From: Aquimarina macrocephali JAMB N27
GTDB taxonomy: Bacteria > Bacteroidota > Bacteroidia > Flavobacteriales > Flavobacteriaceae
NCBI RefSeq assembly: GCF_000520995.1
Contig: NZ_JACA01000034.1
Coordinates: forward strand, 1 to 64,000
Reading direction: 5' to 3'
Length of the DNA: 64,000 bases
Numbering within the stretch: position 1 is the first letter of the stretch; each line of letters begins with the position of its first letter. Under the pieces are notes generated by a model that did not search any database, was not told the origin of the DNA, and saw only the letters and a list, made by a program, of their open reading frames with translations. Both the position numbers and the translations under genes were made by a program. This document shows positions 52,365 to 62,051 of the stretch, one piece after another.

Positions 52365-52557
52365 TGGTTTTTCACCTATGGTGAAAATTAAAAGGGAATT
52401 TGGTGAGAATCCAAAACTGTTCCCGCAACTGTAAGATTCACAAAAAGTAGTACCATAAAACCACTGTAGCAAAGGCTATGGGAAGGAGGTATTTACCGAG
52501 TTAAGTCAGGAGACCTGCCATAAAATCTAAATAATTATTAACTCTCGGGTAAAGAGT
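52365..52557 (+). promoter_or_regulatory. adenosylcobalamin riboswitch 2
   Basis: The core repeats the layout of the copy at 14141: AGGGAATTTGGTGAGAATCC, CTGTTCCCGCAACTGTAAG, ACCACTGT, CTATGGGAAGGAGG and AGTCAGGAGACCTGCC (52503-52518). A hairpin ACTCT(cgggtaa)AGAGT (52541-52557) follows, likely P13 for loop-loop pairing with L5. It precedes the TonB receptor start by about 85 nt and would lower its expression when cobalamin is abundant. Confidence 0.95.
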
Positions 52558-52640
52558 GAAAATAATAATAACTGCCTTTAACCTAAAAGGTAGCTTTTAT
52601 TTATTTCTGCATTTTTCCCTGCTTAATCTCAATTTAAAAA

Positions 52641-54980
52641 ATGAAAAAATTAGCATTATGCAGTGTCTTATTGTTATGGGGTTTCATTACCTATGCACAA
52701 TCAAACATTACAATTACTGGAACTGTAAAAAGTCAAATTTCCGAAAAAGGAATTTCTAATGTTTCTGTTTATATACAACAGACAAATCACGAAACAATTA
52801 CAGATGAAAAAGGAAAATATTCGATCTCATTAGAAAAAGGAAATTACAATATTTTGTTCTCTGCCATTAGCTATCAACAAACTATTAAAAATATTATTTT
52901 GGATAGAGAACCTCTCATTTTGGATGTAACACTTAAAAAAAACATTACTGGATTAGAAGAAGTATTTATTAATGGAGGAAACAATAAAACCAATAAGGAA
53001 ATACTAAATGTTAACAAATTAGGAATCAAAAATATTGACATCCCTGTAACCACTAATAGTGTTAATGGTGAAATTATGCAACAACGTAATGTTTTTGATA
53101 TCGGAGATGCAGTTAAAAGTGTTACAGGTGTAAGGCCTATAAATAGGTATGGAGGTTTCCAAACTTTTAGAATTAGAGGATTTAATAATTTTGTTATGCT
53201 AGTTGATGGTGTTAGAGATGAAAGGCACAACATATCTACAAGTGCACCTTCTACGAATCTGGTAAATGTAGAGAGAATAGAGGTACTCAAAGGGCCTGCA
53301 GGGGTTCTATATGGTCATTCGGCATTAGGAGGAATTATAAATATAGTCCGTAAAAAACCTACCTATAACCAAAAAGCTAATTTTAAAGCTACTTATGGTA
53401 GTTATGACACTTATAATATTGAAGGAGGTATTAGTGGTCCAGTTTCAGATAAATTACGTTATAGAATAGATATAGGAATGACACGTACCCAAGGGTGGAG
53501 AGATTATGGCATAGCGACTAATAATGGATCCTTAATGTTAGATTATACCCCTTCGGCAAATGACAAGTTAGCTTTCTACTTTCAAACTAATAAAGATGTA
53601 TATGATACAGATACGGGTATTCCTGTAGATGAAGATAGCTCTATTATTTCAGGAATGGATCCAGAGACCAGATACAACGACCCACAGGATTATTTAAAAC
53701 ACAAGCGTCTTGATTATCAAATAAAATACTCACATGATTTTAATCCTAATTTAAAGTTATCAAATCTCTTATCGTATTCAAATGATGATATAGATTATCT
53801 TTCTACAGAATTTCTAGAGTTAAATCCAACTAAAGATTCTATCACCAGAGCTTTCCCGTTTTATTTTAATCATCAAACTAAAACTTTGCAAAATCAATTA
53901 GATTTAAGCTATACATTCAAAACAAGTACTATAGAACATAAGACATTACTAGGGAATTCTATCAGTATTTTAGATCGTAAGACTTTTAGAGGAGAAGTAA
54001 TCGGTCCTGGAACTTTTACAACTATTTCTGTTCAAAACCCTACTTTAAACCAAGGGTACATTGAGGCAATAGATAATAAAGTTGATGTAAAAAAGGAGGT
54101 AGTATATGCATTTTATTTGCAAGATTGGATTAAATTTTCTGATAAATTTAAAGCACTAATAGGACTACGTTATGATACATTTACCGGAACTTATTATAGA
54201 GATATTATTAATAATAACAGAGCCTTAATTACTTCTGGAGTTCGCACAAAAATCCCTTCATCTTCATTCTCATATCGTGCTGGTATTGTTTACCAACCGG
54301 TTAAAGATATGATTAGCATTTTTGCTTCATACTCAAACTATTTTAAACCATCAAGAAGAGTAACTCCGAATGGAAAAGTATTTGACCCTGAAACAGGTTT
54401 TCAAAATGAATTAGGAATCAAGTTTCAAAAAAATGATCTGTTTACTGCTACACTTTCGGCTTATTTTATGTTAAAAAATAATATCGTAGAAAAAACAAGT
54501 GTCGACGATTACCAGCAAATAGGTTCTGCAGATTCTAAAGGCATAGAATTAGATATTGAATCAAAACCTTTTGAAGGATTTTATATTAAAGCAGGGTATG
54601 CTTTTATAGATGCCAAAATTAGAGATTATAACAAAACGCTACAAACTATACCTGCAGGAAACAGGTTACCATATGCTCCTAAAAATTCTATTAATTTCTG
54701 GGGAAATTATGAATTTCAGAAAGGGTATTTACACGGTTTGGGAATCGGTTTAGGACTAAATTACGTAGGTAAAAACTATACCAACTCAAGTAATACATAT
54801 ACATTACCTTCGTATACTACTATAGATGGATCCCTTTATTATCAAGCAAAAAAAGTTAGAATAGGATTAAACATAAATAATATAGCCGATACACTTTATT
54901 TTACCGATGCGATCTATTCAAATCAGTTTTTTCCTGGCCAAGGAAGAAACTATAAATTAAGTTTGGCATATAAGTTTTAA
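52641..54980 (+). CDS. TonB-dependent receptor, probably corrinoid uptake
   Basis: This 779-aa outer-membrane receptor starts with a signal peptide (LALCSVLLLWGFITYAQ). It has a carboxypeptidase-regulatory-like domain (GTVKSQISEKGISNVSVYI, residues ~28-105), a plug domain (GVRPINRYGGFQTFRIRGF, RIEVLKGPAGVLYGHSALGG), and a 22-strand barrel ending LSLAYKF. The sequence is most like siderophore receptors. However, it lies under a cobalamin riboswitch, which argues for cobalamin, cobinamide or cobalt-complex uptake. The next gene is a PepSY membrane protein, often found beside ferric-siderophore receptors. Confidence 0.9.
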   Translation: MKKLALCSVLLLWGFITYAQSNITITGTVKSQISEKGISNVSVYIQQTNHETITDEKGKYSISLEKGNYNILFSAISYQQTIKNIILDREPLILDVTLKKNITGLEEVFINGGNNKTNKEILNVNKLGIKNIDIPVTTNSVNGEIMQQRNVFDIGDAVKSVTGVRPINRYGGFQTFRIRGFNNFVMLVDGVRDERHNISTSAPSTNLVNVERIEVLKGPAGVLYGHSALGGIINIVRKKPTYNQKANFKATYGSYDTYNIEGGISGPVSDKLRYRIDIGMTRTQGWRDYGIATNNGSLMLDYTPSANDKLAFYFQTNKDVYDTDTGIPVDEDSSIISGMDPETRYNDPQDYLKHKRLDYQIKYSHDFNPNLKLSNLLSYSNDDIDYLSTEFLELNPTKDSITRAFPFYFNHQTKTLQNQLDLSYTFKTSTIEHKTLLGNSISILDRKTFRGEVIGPGTFTTISVQNPTLNQGYIEAIDNKVDVKKEVVYAFYLQDWIKFSDKFKALIGLRYDTFTGTYYRDIINNNRALITSGVRTKIPSSSFSYRAGIVYQPVKDMISIFASYSNYFKPSRRVTPNGKVFDPETGFQNELGIKFQKNDLFTATLSAYFMLKNNIVEKTSVDDYQQIGSADSKGIELDIESKPFEGFYIKAGYAFIDAKIRDYNKTLQTIPAGNRLPYAPKNSINFWGNYEFQKGYLHGLGIGLGLNYVGKNYTNSSNTYTLPSYTTIDGSLYYQAKKVRIGLNINNIADTLYFTDAIYSNQFFPGQGRNYKLSLAYKF

Positions 54981-54992
54981 ACAAATTTAAAA

Positions 54993-55033
54993 GGAGAATG
55001 TATCGATGCAATCTAACTATCGGTGCATTTTCC
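54993..55033 (+). repeat. stem-loop between receptor and PepSY gene
   Basis: GGAGAATGTATCGAT (54993-55007) and ATCGGTGCATTTTCC (55019-55033) pair over 15 positions with three G-T pairs. There is no T run, so it may be an mRNA-processing or stability structure between the two genes or a weak terminator. Confidence 0.5.
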
Positions 55034-55084
55034 ATTACTTTAATAAAATCTATAATTAGATACTCTGAAATATTATAAAAACAG

Positions 55085-56548
55085 ATGAAAAAGATTATTT
55101 CTTTACATCATTGGCTTGGCACTTTTTTTTGTGCCTTATTCTTAATTTGGTTTTTATCAGGCTTTGTTATGATGTACCAAAGTTTTCCACATCTAAGTGA
55201 AACTGAAAGAATAGAAATGCTTTCTAATTCAGTAAGTACTGAAGTATTACCCCCTAAAAATGTTTTTAAAAATGATACTATTGGCGAGATATCTCAACTT
55301 AGACTGAATTATGTTCTCAATAGACCCGTTTTTCATTTGATTACAGGTCAGGGGAATTTTTTTTCCAAATATGCAGATAATGGACAAAAAGTGACCTTAA
55401 CAAAAGAGATGGCATTAAAAATTGCAACAAAAAACACAGGAATAGCGGCTAATTCAACTGTCCAAATATTAGCAGAGCTAGACCAATGGATTCCAAGAAC
55501 AAAGTATCTACCACATATGCCCATTTTCAAAATTGAATTTGAGGATAAAAACAATACGTTGGTTTATATCTCATCAATAACGGGAGAGCTACTTGCTATA
55601 AATACCAGTTCTGAAAGATTTTGGTCGTGGTTGGGTGCTATTCCTCATTGGATTTATTTTAAGGATATTAGAATTCATAATACATTATGGAGACAACTGG
55701 TAACATGGTTAGCCGCATTAGGGTTCATCATGGTAATTACAGGTATAATTACAGGGTTGGTGAGATACAAAAAGAAACCAAAGGCAAAATTTAAAAGATT
55801 CAAAAACAAATGGTACAATTATCATTATTATTTTGGATTGGTTTTTGGGGTATTTGTATGTACCTGGATTTTTAGCGGATGGATGAGTATGACACCTTTT
55901 GGATGGACTCCTAGTGCACAATTACAAAAAGAAGAAGTTCTAAAATGGCAAGCGCAAAAACATACTATAAATTATTATAATGAAGATAGTTGGAGTGGTT
56001 TTTTAAATCTGCAAAAACAAAAGAAATTTAAAGAAATAAGTTTTAATTTTTTTCAAAACAATGTTTACGCCCAAGTTTTTTTTCAAAATACAAGTTCTTT
56101 ATATAGTTTATATAGTGCTAACCCTTCTTTAAGTATAGATAGCTATCAAAAAGTTATAAATTCTTTTTCTTCCGAAAATGGAGTGAAAGAAAGTATTCTC
56201 CTCAAAGAATATGATAATTATTATTATAGTCGGCATAATGACAAAGATTTACCCATAATTAGAATTAAAACCACTAAAAACACAACCTATTATATCAACC
56301 CAAAAACGACTAGAGTAGTATATAAATGTGCTACGAAAAACAAAATTCAACGTTGGATTTATAACGGCTTACATAGTTTAGATTTCTCATTTCTGGCATG
56401 GAACAGGCCGTTATGGGATATTGTTCTTTTTATTTTATTAACAGGAGGTACAGCACTTAGTTTTTCGGCAACTGGATTAGGGATTAAATTCATCAGAAGA
56501 AAAAATAGACGAAGGATAAAAAGAAAAGAGAAAAAATTTAAAAAATAA
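55085..56548 (+). CDS. PepSY-associated transmembrane protein
   Basis: This 487-aa inner-membrane protein has four main helices: residues ~10-32 (LGTFFCALFLIWFLSGFVMM), ~210-232 (AALGFIMVITGIITGLV), ~253-272 (YYFGLVFGVFVCTWIFSG) and ~455-475. The start MKKIISLHHWLGTFFC and the His residues in IHNTLWRQL and NYHYYFGLVFG resemble PepSY_TM proteins, some of which bind heme and reduce ferric siderophores. The C-terminus is very basic (RRKNRRRIKRKEKKFKK). Located 104 nt after the TonB receptor, it may reduce or process the imported corrinoid. Confidence 0.83.
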   Translation: MKKIISLHHWLGTFFCALFLIWFLSGFVMMYQSFPHLSETERIEMLSNSVSTEVLPPKNVFKNDTIGEISQLRLNYVLNRPVFHLITGQGNFFSKYADNGQKVTLTKEMALKIATKNTGIAANSTVQILAELDQWIPRTKYLPHMPIFKIEFEDKNNTLVYISSITGELLAINTSSERFWSWLGAIPHWIYFKDIRIHNTLWRQLVTWLAALGFIMVITGIITGLVRYKKKPKAKFKRFKNKWYNYHYYFGLVFGVFVCTWIFSGWMSMTPFGWTPSAQLQKEEVLKWQAQKHTINYYNEDSWSGFLNLQKQKKFKEISFNFFQNNVYAQVFFQNTSSLYSLYSANPSLSIDSYQKVINSFSSENGVKESILLKEYDNYYYSRHNDKDLPIIRIKTTKNTTYYINPKTTRVVYKCATKNKIQRWIYNGLHSLDFSFLAWNRPLWDIVLFILLTGGTALSFSATGLGIKFIRRKNRRRIKRKEKKFKK

Positions 56549-56681
56549 AGTTTTACAATAGAATATCATTACTATACTATTACTTTACAATTTGGTTACA
56601 GTAATTTTTTTATAATAAAAATCACAAACCTCAACCAGAGCAATTTATTTTGCTAAAAGTGAAGAATAGTAACATCTTCGA

Positions 56682-57338
56682 TTATTTATATTTTTCTTCA
56701 ATCACCACCTCTTTTTGAAGTTTTTTACGATCCCATTTTTTTAATTCTAATTCGGGTTGGTTATAAAACATGTCGGTGTATCCAAAGCATAAATACCCTA
56801 TCAATTGGTTTTTTTCTGGAGCTCCAAGTACTTGTTTTACTTTTTCTGGATCCAAAATACTCACCCATCCCATTCCTATATTTAAGGATCGTGCCATGAG
56901 CCACATATTTTGTATCGCACAAACCACACTGTATTTACCCATATTAGGCATACTTGTCTGTCCTAAAACAGGGCCTTCTGCAGGTTTATAAAACACTGCC
57001 ATATTTAGAGGAGATTCTAAAATCCCTTCTAGTTTAAGCTTGATGTATTCTTTTTGCTTTTCGTCTGTAAATTGTTGTGCAGCACGTGCCGTTTCTTCAG
57101 AAAAAGTTTCTTTTACAGCTTGCTTCGTTTTTTGATCCTGGATTAATACAAACTCCCAAGGTTGTGAAAACCCAACCGAAGGAGCTGCCAATGCAGCTTC
57201 TATGATCCTATCAATTGATTCCTGAGATACAGGAGTGTTTAAAAATCGATTCCCTCGAACATCCCTGCGATGCGCCATTATCTCTTCGAGCAATGCTTGT
57301 TCTTTATCGTCAAATATACGTTGCGGATGCTCTTTCAT
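56682..57338 (-). CDS. bluB: 5,6-dimethylbenzimidazole synthase BluB
   Basis: This 218-aa flavoenzyme of the nitroreductase fold cleaves FMN with oxygen to make DMB, the lower ligand of cobalamin. The start IMAHRRDVRGNRFLNTPVS is the family signature. APSVGFSQPWEFVLIQD and LNIGMGWVSILDPEKV are further conserved segments. The need for O2 shows aerobic growth. It is the last gene of the cobW-pduO-cobI-cobJH-bluB operon, 6 nt after the previous stop. CobT, which would attach DMB, is not in the window. Confidence 0.95.
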   Translation of the reverse strand: MKEHPQRIFDDKEQALLEEIMAHRRDVRGNRFLNTPVSQESIDRIIEAALAAPSVGFSQPWEFVLIQDQKTKQAVKETFSEETARAAQQFTDEKQKEYIKLKLEGILESPLNMAVFYKPAEGPVLGQTSMPNMGKYSVVCAIQNMWLMARSLNIGMGWVSILDPEKVKQVLGAPEKNQLIGYLCFGYTDMFYNQPELELKKWDRKKLQKEVVIEEKYK

Positions 57339-57344
57339 TTGTTT

Positions 57345-58700
57345 TTATAATTTAGCTTCTTCTAGAGTAAATGCTGCATTAATTATGGCCGCTGCAAAAT
57401 TACTACCTCCCCGTTTTTCGGTAATTAACGCATACGGAATATGGGATATTGTCTTTAATCGTTCTTTAGATTCAATTACATTGATAAATCCTACCGGTGC
57501 CCCAACAACTCCTGTTGGAGATAATATTCCAGTTTGAATCTGATCTGCAATCTCAATTAATGCTGTCGGTGCATTTCCGATAACAAATAGTGCATTGGGA
57601 TATTTTTTTGCAGCAAGTTTTATTCCCGCCTGTGTTCGTGTTAATCCTTCTTTTGCGGCAAGCTGAAGAGATTCTTTATCGTTTAACAAACAAATTACCT
57701 GATTGCCATATTTAGCGGTATACGCTTTTGTAATTCCTGCAGCCACCATAGTTACATCGGTAACGATAGTTCCTCCATTTTTAAGATAATCATGCCAGGT
57801 AGCAATTGCCTGTTTAGAAGTTTCCAGGTAATTTATATATTCAAAATCACCAGAAGTGTGAATACATCGTATAGCCGCCCATAAAGTGTCTTTTGCTAAT
57901 GTATTTGGCGGAATATTATTTAATATCTCATTAAAACTAGCTTGTTGTATTTCTACACCGGTCTCTGGTTTTCTGTTTAAATATCCTCTTGGAGTAATGA
58001 GATGATCTTTATATCTAAAGGTCTGACTATTTCCTATCAACACCACACAAAACATATCGACTTCATTGACATCTAAATCTCCTAAAGTGGTAATTTTTAT
58101 CTCTTCTTCTACTCTTCCTAATTGCTTACAAATTGCTACAGGGGTTGTTGCAGAGCGGTATTGCAAATAGATATTTTTTAAGGTCTGAAGCTGCCAATAT
58201 CGTTTTTTACTTTTTGGGTTATATAATCCTGTTACAAAATCTCCCATAGCCGCAGCATGGATACGTTTCTCTATTGTGGTCCATGGAGTCATCAAATCAG
58301 ATAATGAGATACAACAAAAATCATGTCCTAATACAGCTCCTAATTTACTGCCGGCAGTAATAAAGGCCGAAATTCCTGGTACCGTTTCTACAGGGATATC
58401 TAATTTTTGTTCTGCAACTTTTTGGTATACAATAGATGCCATTGCATATATACTGGCATCACCAGAGCCAATAACAACAACATGTTCTCCTTCTAAAGCA
58501 TGTTGTATTGCAATTTCTGCTCTTTTTTCTTCTTCGCTTAATTCTTTACCTATACATAAGGCATCAGGACGTACTAAATGTTGTATAAATTGAAAGTAAT
58601 AGTGATATCCTATGATTACTGAGGCTTCTGAAATTGCCTGTGTAGCCATCGGAATGATATAATCTGAATGCCCGGGACCTAGCCCTACAACTTTGATCAT
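57345..58700 (-). CDS. cobJ-cobH: CobJ-CobH fusion: precorrin-3B C17-methyltransferase and precorrin-8X methylmutase
   Basis: This 451-aa protein joins two pathway enzymes. Residues 1-240 are the ring-contracting methyltransferase CobJ/CbiH: VVGLGPGHSDYIIPMATQAI, VVIGSGDASIYAMA and VPGISAFITAGSKLG. Residues ~245-451 are the methylmutase CobH/CbiC: AAIRCIHTSGDFEYI, with the active His, GTIVTDVTMVAAGI, and PTGVVGAPVGFINVIESKER. CobJ and CobH act at early and late steps, so the fusion does not channel a single intermediate. The start overlaps the cobI stop by 4 nt. Confidence 0.94.
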   Translation of the reverse strand: MIKVVGLGPGHSDYIIPMATQAISEASVIIGYHYYFQFIQHLVRPDALCIGKELSEEEKRAEIAIQHALEGEHVVVIGSGDASIYAMASIVYQKVAEQKLDIPVETVPGISAFITAGSKLGAVLGHDFCCISLSDLMTPWTTIEKRIHAAAMGDFVTGLYNPKSKKRYWQLQTLKNIYLQYRSATTPVAICKQLGRVEEEIKITTLGDLDVNEVDMFCVVLIGNSQTFRYKDHLITPRGYLNRKPETGVEIQQASFNEILNNIPPNTLAKDTLWAAIRCIHTSGDFEYINYLETSKQAIATWHDYLKNGGTIVTDVTMVAAGITKAYTAKYGNQVICLLNDKESLQLAAKEGLTRTQAGIKLAAKKYPNALFVIGNAPTALIEIADQIQTGILSPTGVVGAPVGFINVIESKERLKTISHIPYALITEKRGGSNFAAAIINAAFTLEEAKL

Positions 58701-59389
58701 TGTTTGATAATTAATAAAGAGAAATATGGAATTTCTCTATTGGTCAGAGTGTTTAAATCTGTTGTTATATATTCTTGATTGGTTCCTAAACGTTCACAAT
58801 AATAACATTTCCAATCTTTCTGTACTAATTCTAACTGAAAATCATTCCATCCAGAGCGTATTTTCATTAATATTACGGTATCGAATTCTAAAAAATATTT
58901 AGAGATTTCTGCGATATTTTTTGCTCTTGGAACGATCGCAATTTTATCGTTAAGTAAACTTAATGGTATTTGGTGTTGCGATGCGCCCAGCGAAAAAGAA
59001 TTGATTCCCGGCACCAAAGATACTGGTAATTGCAACTCTTGAAGCTCTGCTAATATATACGAAAAAGAAGCATATAAGCTAATATCGCCTTCGCATACAA
59101 TTGCTATTTTTTTTCCAGAACGACAGGCTTCTTCAATGTCTTTTACCGTTGCTGCATATGTTTCTGAAGCCTTTTTGCGGTCGTATGACATATTTAGGAA
59201 AAATCCTTTCAGTTCTTTATGCTCTAATCCGTGATATTGCAATATAGGATACACAAAGCTCTTTTTTTGATCTTTGGTAATAGATCCCGGATAAAAGATA
59301 AGATCAACTTCTTTTAATATTCGTAGTGCTTTAAGCGTAAGAAGCTCTGGATCTCCAGGTCCTAAAGCTATTCCATAAATTGTATGCAA
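58697..59389 (-). CDS. cobI: precorrin-2 C20-methyltransferase CobI/CbiL
   Basis: This 230-aa SAM-dependent methyltransferase makes precorrin-3A or its cobalt form. It has IYGIALGPGDPELLTLKALR, DLIFYPGSITKDQKKSFV, and VCEGDISLYASFSYI with VPGINSFSLGASQ, as in the CbiL family. Its stop overlaps the cobJ-cobH start by 4 nt and its start lies 5 nt from the pduO-type gene upstream. No other C20-methyltransferase is in the window. Confidence 0.93.
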   Translation of the reverse strand: MHTIYGIALGPGDPELLTLKALRILKEVDLIFYPGSITKDQKKSFVYPILQYHGLEHKELKGFFLNMSYDRKKASETYAATVKDIEEACRSGKKIAIVCEGDISLYASFSYILAELQELQLPVSLVPGINSFSLGASQHQIPLSLLNDKIAIVPRAKNIAEISKYFLEFDTVILMKIRSGWNDFQLELVQKDWKCYYCERLGTNQEYITTDLNTLTNREIPYFSLLIIKQ

Positions 59390-59394
59390 AACCG

Positions 59395-59979
59395 TTATAT
59401 TCTTTTCTTTTTTCTTTTATATAAAAACAACTGCCATTTTTCTTCTGCCACCCCAGCTTTATCCATTTCTGCTCTAGCCATGGTGAAGAATAAATCTGAT
59501 AATCTATTAATATATGCAACCACATATTCTTCTACAGATTCTGGATCTTCGTGCATTAAGGTAACTAATCTACGTTCACCTCTTCTGATTTGCGTTCTGC
59601 ACACGTGACATAATGCTGAAATTTCATTCCCTCCAGGTAATAAAAAATAGTCAGATGGAGAACTAATATTGGCTTCCATCTCATCCATCCATTGTTCACA
59701 AAAATCCGCCCCGTCTTTAGGCCTGGGGTTAGGATTTTCTTTTTTAGAATCTGATGGCCTTGCGAGATGTGACATCATATCCATAAGATCTTTTTGGATT
59801 TTGTGAAGATTTGGCTGCCACTCATGGTCATTACTTAGTTTTGCACGTAGTAATCCAATAGTAGAATTCGCTTCGTCTAAAGCTCCGTTACATTCTATAC
59901 GTGCTGAATCTTTAAATTCTCTTTTTCCTCCAAAGACTCCGGTCTTACCTGTATCTCCTTTACGTGTGTATATTTTCAA
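59395..59979 (-). CDS. pduO: PduO-type cob(I)yrinic acid a,c-diamide adenosyltransferase
   Basis: This 194-aa protein transfers the 5'-deoxyadenosyl group of ATP to cob(I)alamin or corrinoid precursors. The N-terminal MKIYTRKGDTGKTGVFGGKR is the ATP-binding signature. ECNGALDEANSTIGLLRAKL and LCHVCRTQIRRGERRLV are also conserved; the latter contains the Arg residues of the active site. It is a homotrimeric helical bundle enzyme in the family. The gene is 5 nt from cobI. Confidence 0.94.
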   Translation of the reverse strand: MKIYTRKGDTGKTGVFGGKREFKDSARIECNGALDEANSTIGLLRAKLSNDHEWQPNLHKIQKDLMDMMSHLARPSDSKKENPNPRPKDGADFCEQWMDEMEANISSPSDYFLLPGGNEISALCHVCRTQIRRGERRLVTLMHEDPESVEEYVVAYINRLSDLFFTMARAEMDKAGVAEEKWQLFLYKRKKKRI

Positions 59980-60024
59980 GGGATTAAAATTTTAAATTAA
60001 TACTGAAATCATGTAAATGAATAG

Positions 60025-61116
60025 TTATACTCCTTCTCCTATCATCAATTTTTCTTCTAATATCTCTTGAATCTTTTGCTCTTCGAGTAGTTCTCCGATA
60101 ATCACTAATCGAGTAGCCTTGATTTCTCCATCGATCCATTTTCTGTCAAAATAGTTTTCAAATCGATCCGCAACTCCCTGAACAATCATACGCATTGGTT
60201 TACCAGGTACATGGATAATTCCTTTAATCCTGTAGATATGGTGTTCTGCTACCAATGCCTTTAAATTTTTGATTAGAGTTTCTGGAGTATGAGGTGCCTT
60301 AATTTCTATCACAATAGAATTAATCGAATCATCATGATCATGGTCGTGATGATGATGTCCATGCTCATCATGGTGATGGTGATGGTGTTCTTCGTGGTGA
60401 GAATGCTTGTCATCTACATGATCTTCGGCTTTAGCATCAATCCCTAATAATACATCGGCAGGGATATTACCTTTTACTGCAGAAATCAACTTGATGTTGC
60501 CACCAACACGATTCTGGATAATATCTCTGACTTGATTATATTCTTCTGTATTGATTAAATCTGATTTGGTCATTATAATCAAATCTGCACAAGACAGCTG
60601 ATCTTCGAATAACTCTTCGATAGAAGATTCGTGATCCAGATTTTCATCATCTAATCGTTGAGATTGTACTTTATCACGGTCACATATTTCTCCTGTGGCC
60701 TGCCCTACACAATCAACAGCAGTAATTACAGCATCTACAGTGATTTGTGGTTTCAAATCAGGCCAGTTAAAAGCTTTTAGTAATGGTTTAGGCAATGCTA
60801 ACCCTGAAGTTTCTATAATAATATGATCAATATCTTGTTTACGCTCCATCAATTGAAGCATGGTGGGTAAAAATTCCTCCTGTACCGTACAACAAAGACA
60901 TCCATTACTCAATTCTAATATATTTTCTTCTTCACATCCACAGTCATTACCTTTTAGAATTTCTCCATCCATTCCTAATTCTCCAAATTCATTAACGATT
61001 ATTGCTAATCGTCTGCCGTTTGCATTTTTAGCAATTTGATGTATCAAAGTTGTTTTACCAGATCCCAGAAATCCTGTAATAATCGTTACAGGTATTTTTT
61101 GTGTGTTTAAAGCCAT
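60025..61116 (-). CDS. cobW: CobW-family GTPase, cobalt chaperone-like
   Basis: From Met 61116 the product is 363 aa; the 10 upstream codons overlap a promoter box, so this start is preferred. It has the P-loop TIITGFLGSGKTTLIHQI, the metal-binding NGCLCCTVQEEFLPTM, and IIETSGLALPKPLLK. A His-rich stretch (starting HSHHEEHHHHHHDEH) lies near residues 250-275 before the C-terminal CobW domain. CobW proteins deliver cobalt in a GTP-dependent way to cobalamin biosynthesis. It is first in the operon leading to bluB. Confidence 0.92.
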   Translation of the reverse strand: MALNTQKIPVTIITGFLGSGKTTLIHQIAKNANGRRLAIIVNEFGELGMDGEILKGNDCGCEEENILELSNGCLCCTVQEEFLPTMLQLMERKQDIDHIIIETSGLALPKPLLKAFNWPDLKPQITVDAVITAVDCVGQATGEICDRDKVQSQRLDDENLDHESSIEELFEDQLSCADLIIMTKSDLINTEEYNQVRDIIQNRVGGNIKLISAVKGNIPADVLLGIDAKAEDHVDDKHSHHEEHHHHHHDEHGHHHHDHDHDDSINSIVIEIKAPHTPETLIKNLKALVAEHHIYRIKGIIHVPGKPMRMIVQGVADRFENYFDRKWIDGEIKATRLVIIGELLEEQKIQEILEEKLMIGEGV

Positions 61117-61143
61117 ATAATTCTTATCAAAAATGATTCTAAG

Positions 61144-61151
61144 CAAAACTA
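61144..61151 (-). promoter_or_regulatory. -7 promoter element for the cobW operon
   Basis: On the minus strand TAGTTTTG matches TAnnTTTG exactly, 27 nt before the chosen cobW start. TTTG lies upstream at 24 nt, a longer spacing than usual. Transcription would start near 61137. Confidence 0.4.
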
Positions 61152-61297
61152 TCTATTATAGCTTAAAGGAAAAAACAAATTGTGATATGTTTATCTAAGA
61201 TTTTGCCAGATAATGAATTTTATAAAAACCAACACCAGTATAAAAACACACAACGGATAATAGATAATTTAGATACAAGTATTATCTTTTTATTTGC

Positions 61298-61329
61298 AAA
61301 AAGCCAGTTATAGAAATAACTGGCTTTTT
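61298..61329 (-). terminator. intrinsic terminator
   Basis: AAAAAGCCAGTTAT (61298-61311) and ATAACTGGCTTTTT (61316-61329) form a perfect 14-bp stem with an AGAA loop. On the minus strand it ends in a T run, placing it after the DUF2490 gene and before the cobW promoter; it is also T-rich on the plus strand. Confidence 0.85.
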
Positions 61330-61362
61330 CAATAGAAAGGGAATAAACAAATATTATTTATA

Positions 61363-62049
61363 TCATACTTTTTTCTTACGTAAGTCTGTATTAAAGACAA
61401 CTCCAAATTGAAGAAATGCTTTTCCTGTATTTCTTAATCTTTGGTATAAAAGTCCGGTTTGAAGATTAACATTTTTAGATAATTGGTAACCTAGCCCACC
61501 GTAGAGTCGGTTTCTATCAAAAAACTCTTCTTCACCATTGATAAAAATTTCATCATAGACCCCAACAAACAATGCTCCTTTTTCAATTTTGGGTTTATTA
61601 AGAGGTAAAAAAAGCATCAAACGATATCTAAATCGTGTTTTGAAATCACTTTTGATAAAACGTTCCTCTACACGATAGCGATGTTCAAATTTTACTCTTC
61701 CAAGGTTGTTGGTTGTAATGAGTTGTTGCCAAATACGATGCTCTTCTACTTCGGGGCTTGTACGTTCTGATTCATAGATATGATTACTAATATACGCGTA
61801 ACCTGCTGTTGCAAAAGCATTTTCGGCAAAATGATAATTAAGGCCTGTTCTTAACAATAATTGTTCAACATTAACAGGAGCAATGGTATGATTTCGGTAT
61901 TGTACTTCTGTATGAACACTAAACTTCTCACTTATTTTATTTGTTCCAAAATACATCAACCAATTTCCTGTATCATCCTGACTAAAAATGGATGTAGGTA
62001 TTAAAAACAGAAGTACTAAAAAATAAAAAAAACTAAATTTTGATTTCAT
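61363..62049 (-). CDS. DUF2490 family outer-membrane protein
   Basis: This 228-aa protein has a signal peptide (FFYFLVLLFLIPTSIFSQ) and the DUF2490 pattern: DDTGNWLMYFGTNKISEKF, TEVQYRNHTIAPVNVEQLLL and VKFEHRYRVEERFI. It is made of amphipathic beta strands, predicted to form an outer-membrane barrel. The final FGVVFNTDLRKKKV lacks a clear terminal aromatic. Function unknown. It lies 2 nt after the carbonic anhydrase stop, in the minus-strand operon with universal stress and SulP genes, and ends at a strong terminator. Confidence 0.85.
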   Translation of the reverse strand: MKSKFSFFYFLVLLFLIPTSIFSQDDTGNWLMYFGTNKISEKFSVHTEVQYRNHTIAPVNVEQLLLRTGLNYHFAENAFATAGYAYISNHIYESERTSPEVEEHRIWQQLITTNNLGRVKFEHRYRVEERFIKSDFKTRFRYRLMLFLPLNKPKIEKGALFVGVYDEIFINGEEEFFDRNRLYGGLGYQLSKNVNLQTGLLYQRLRNTGKAFLQFGVVFNTDLRKKKV

Positions 62050-62051
62050 GT

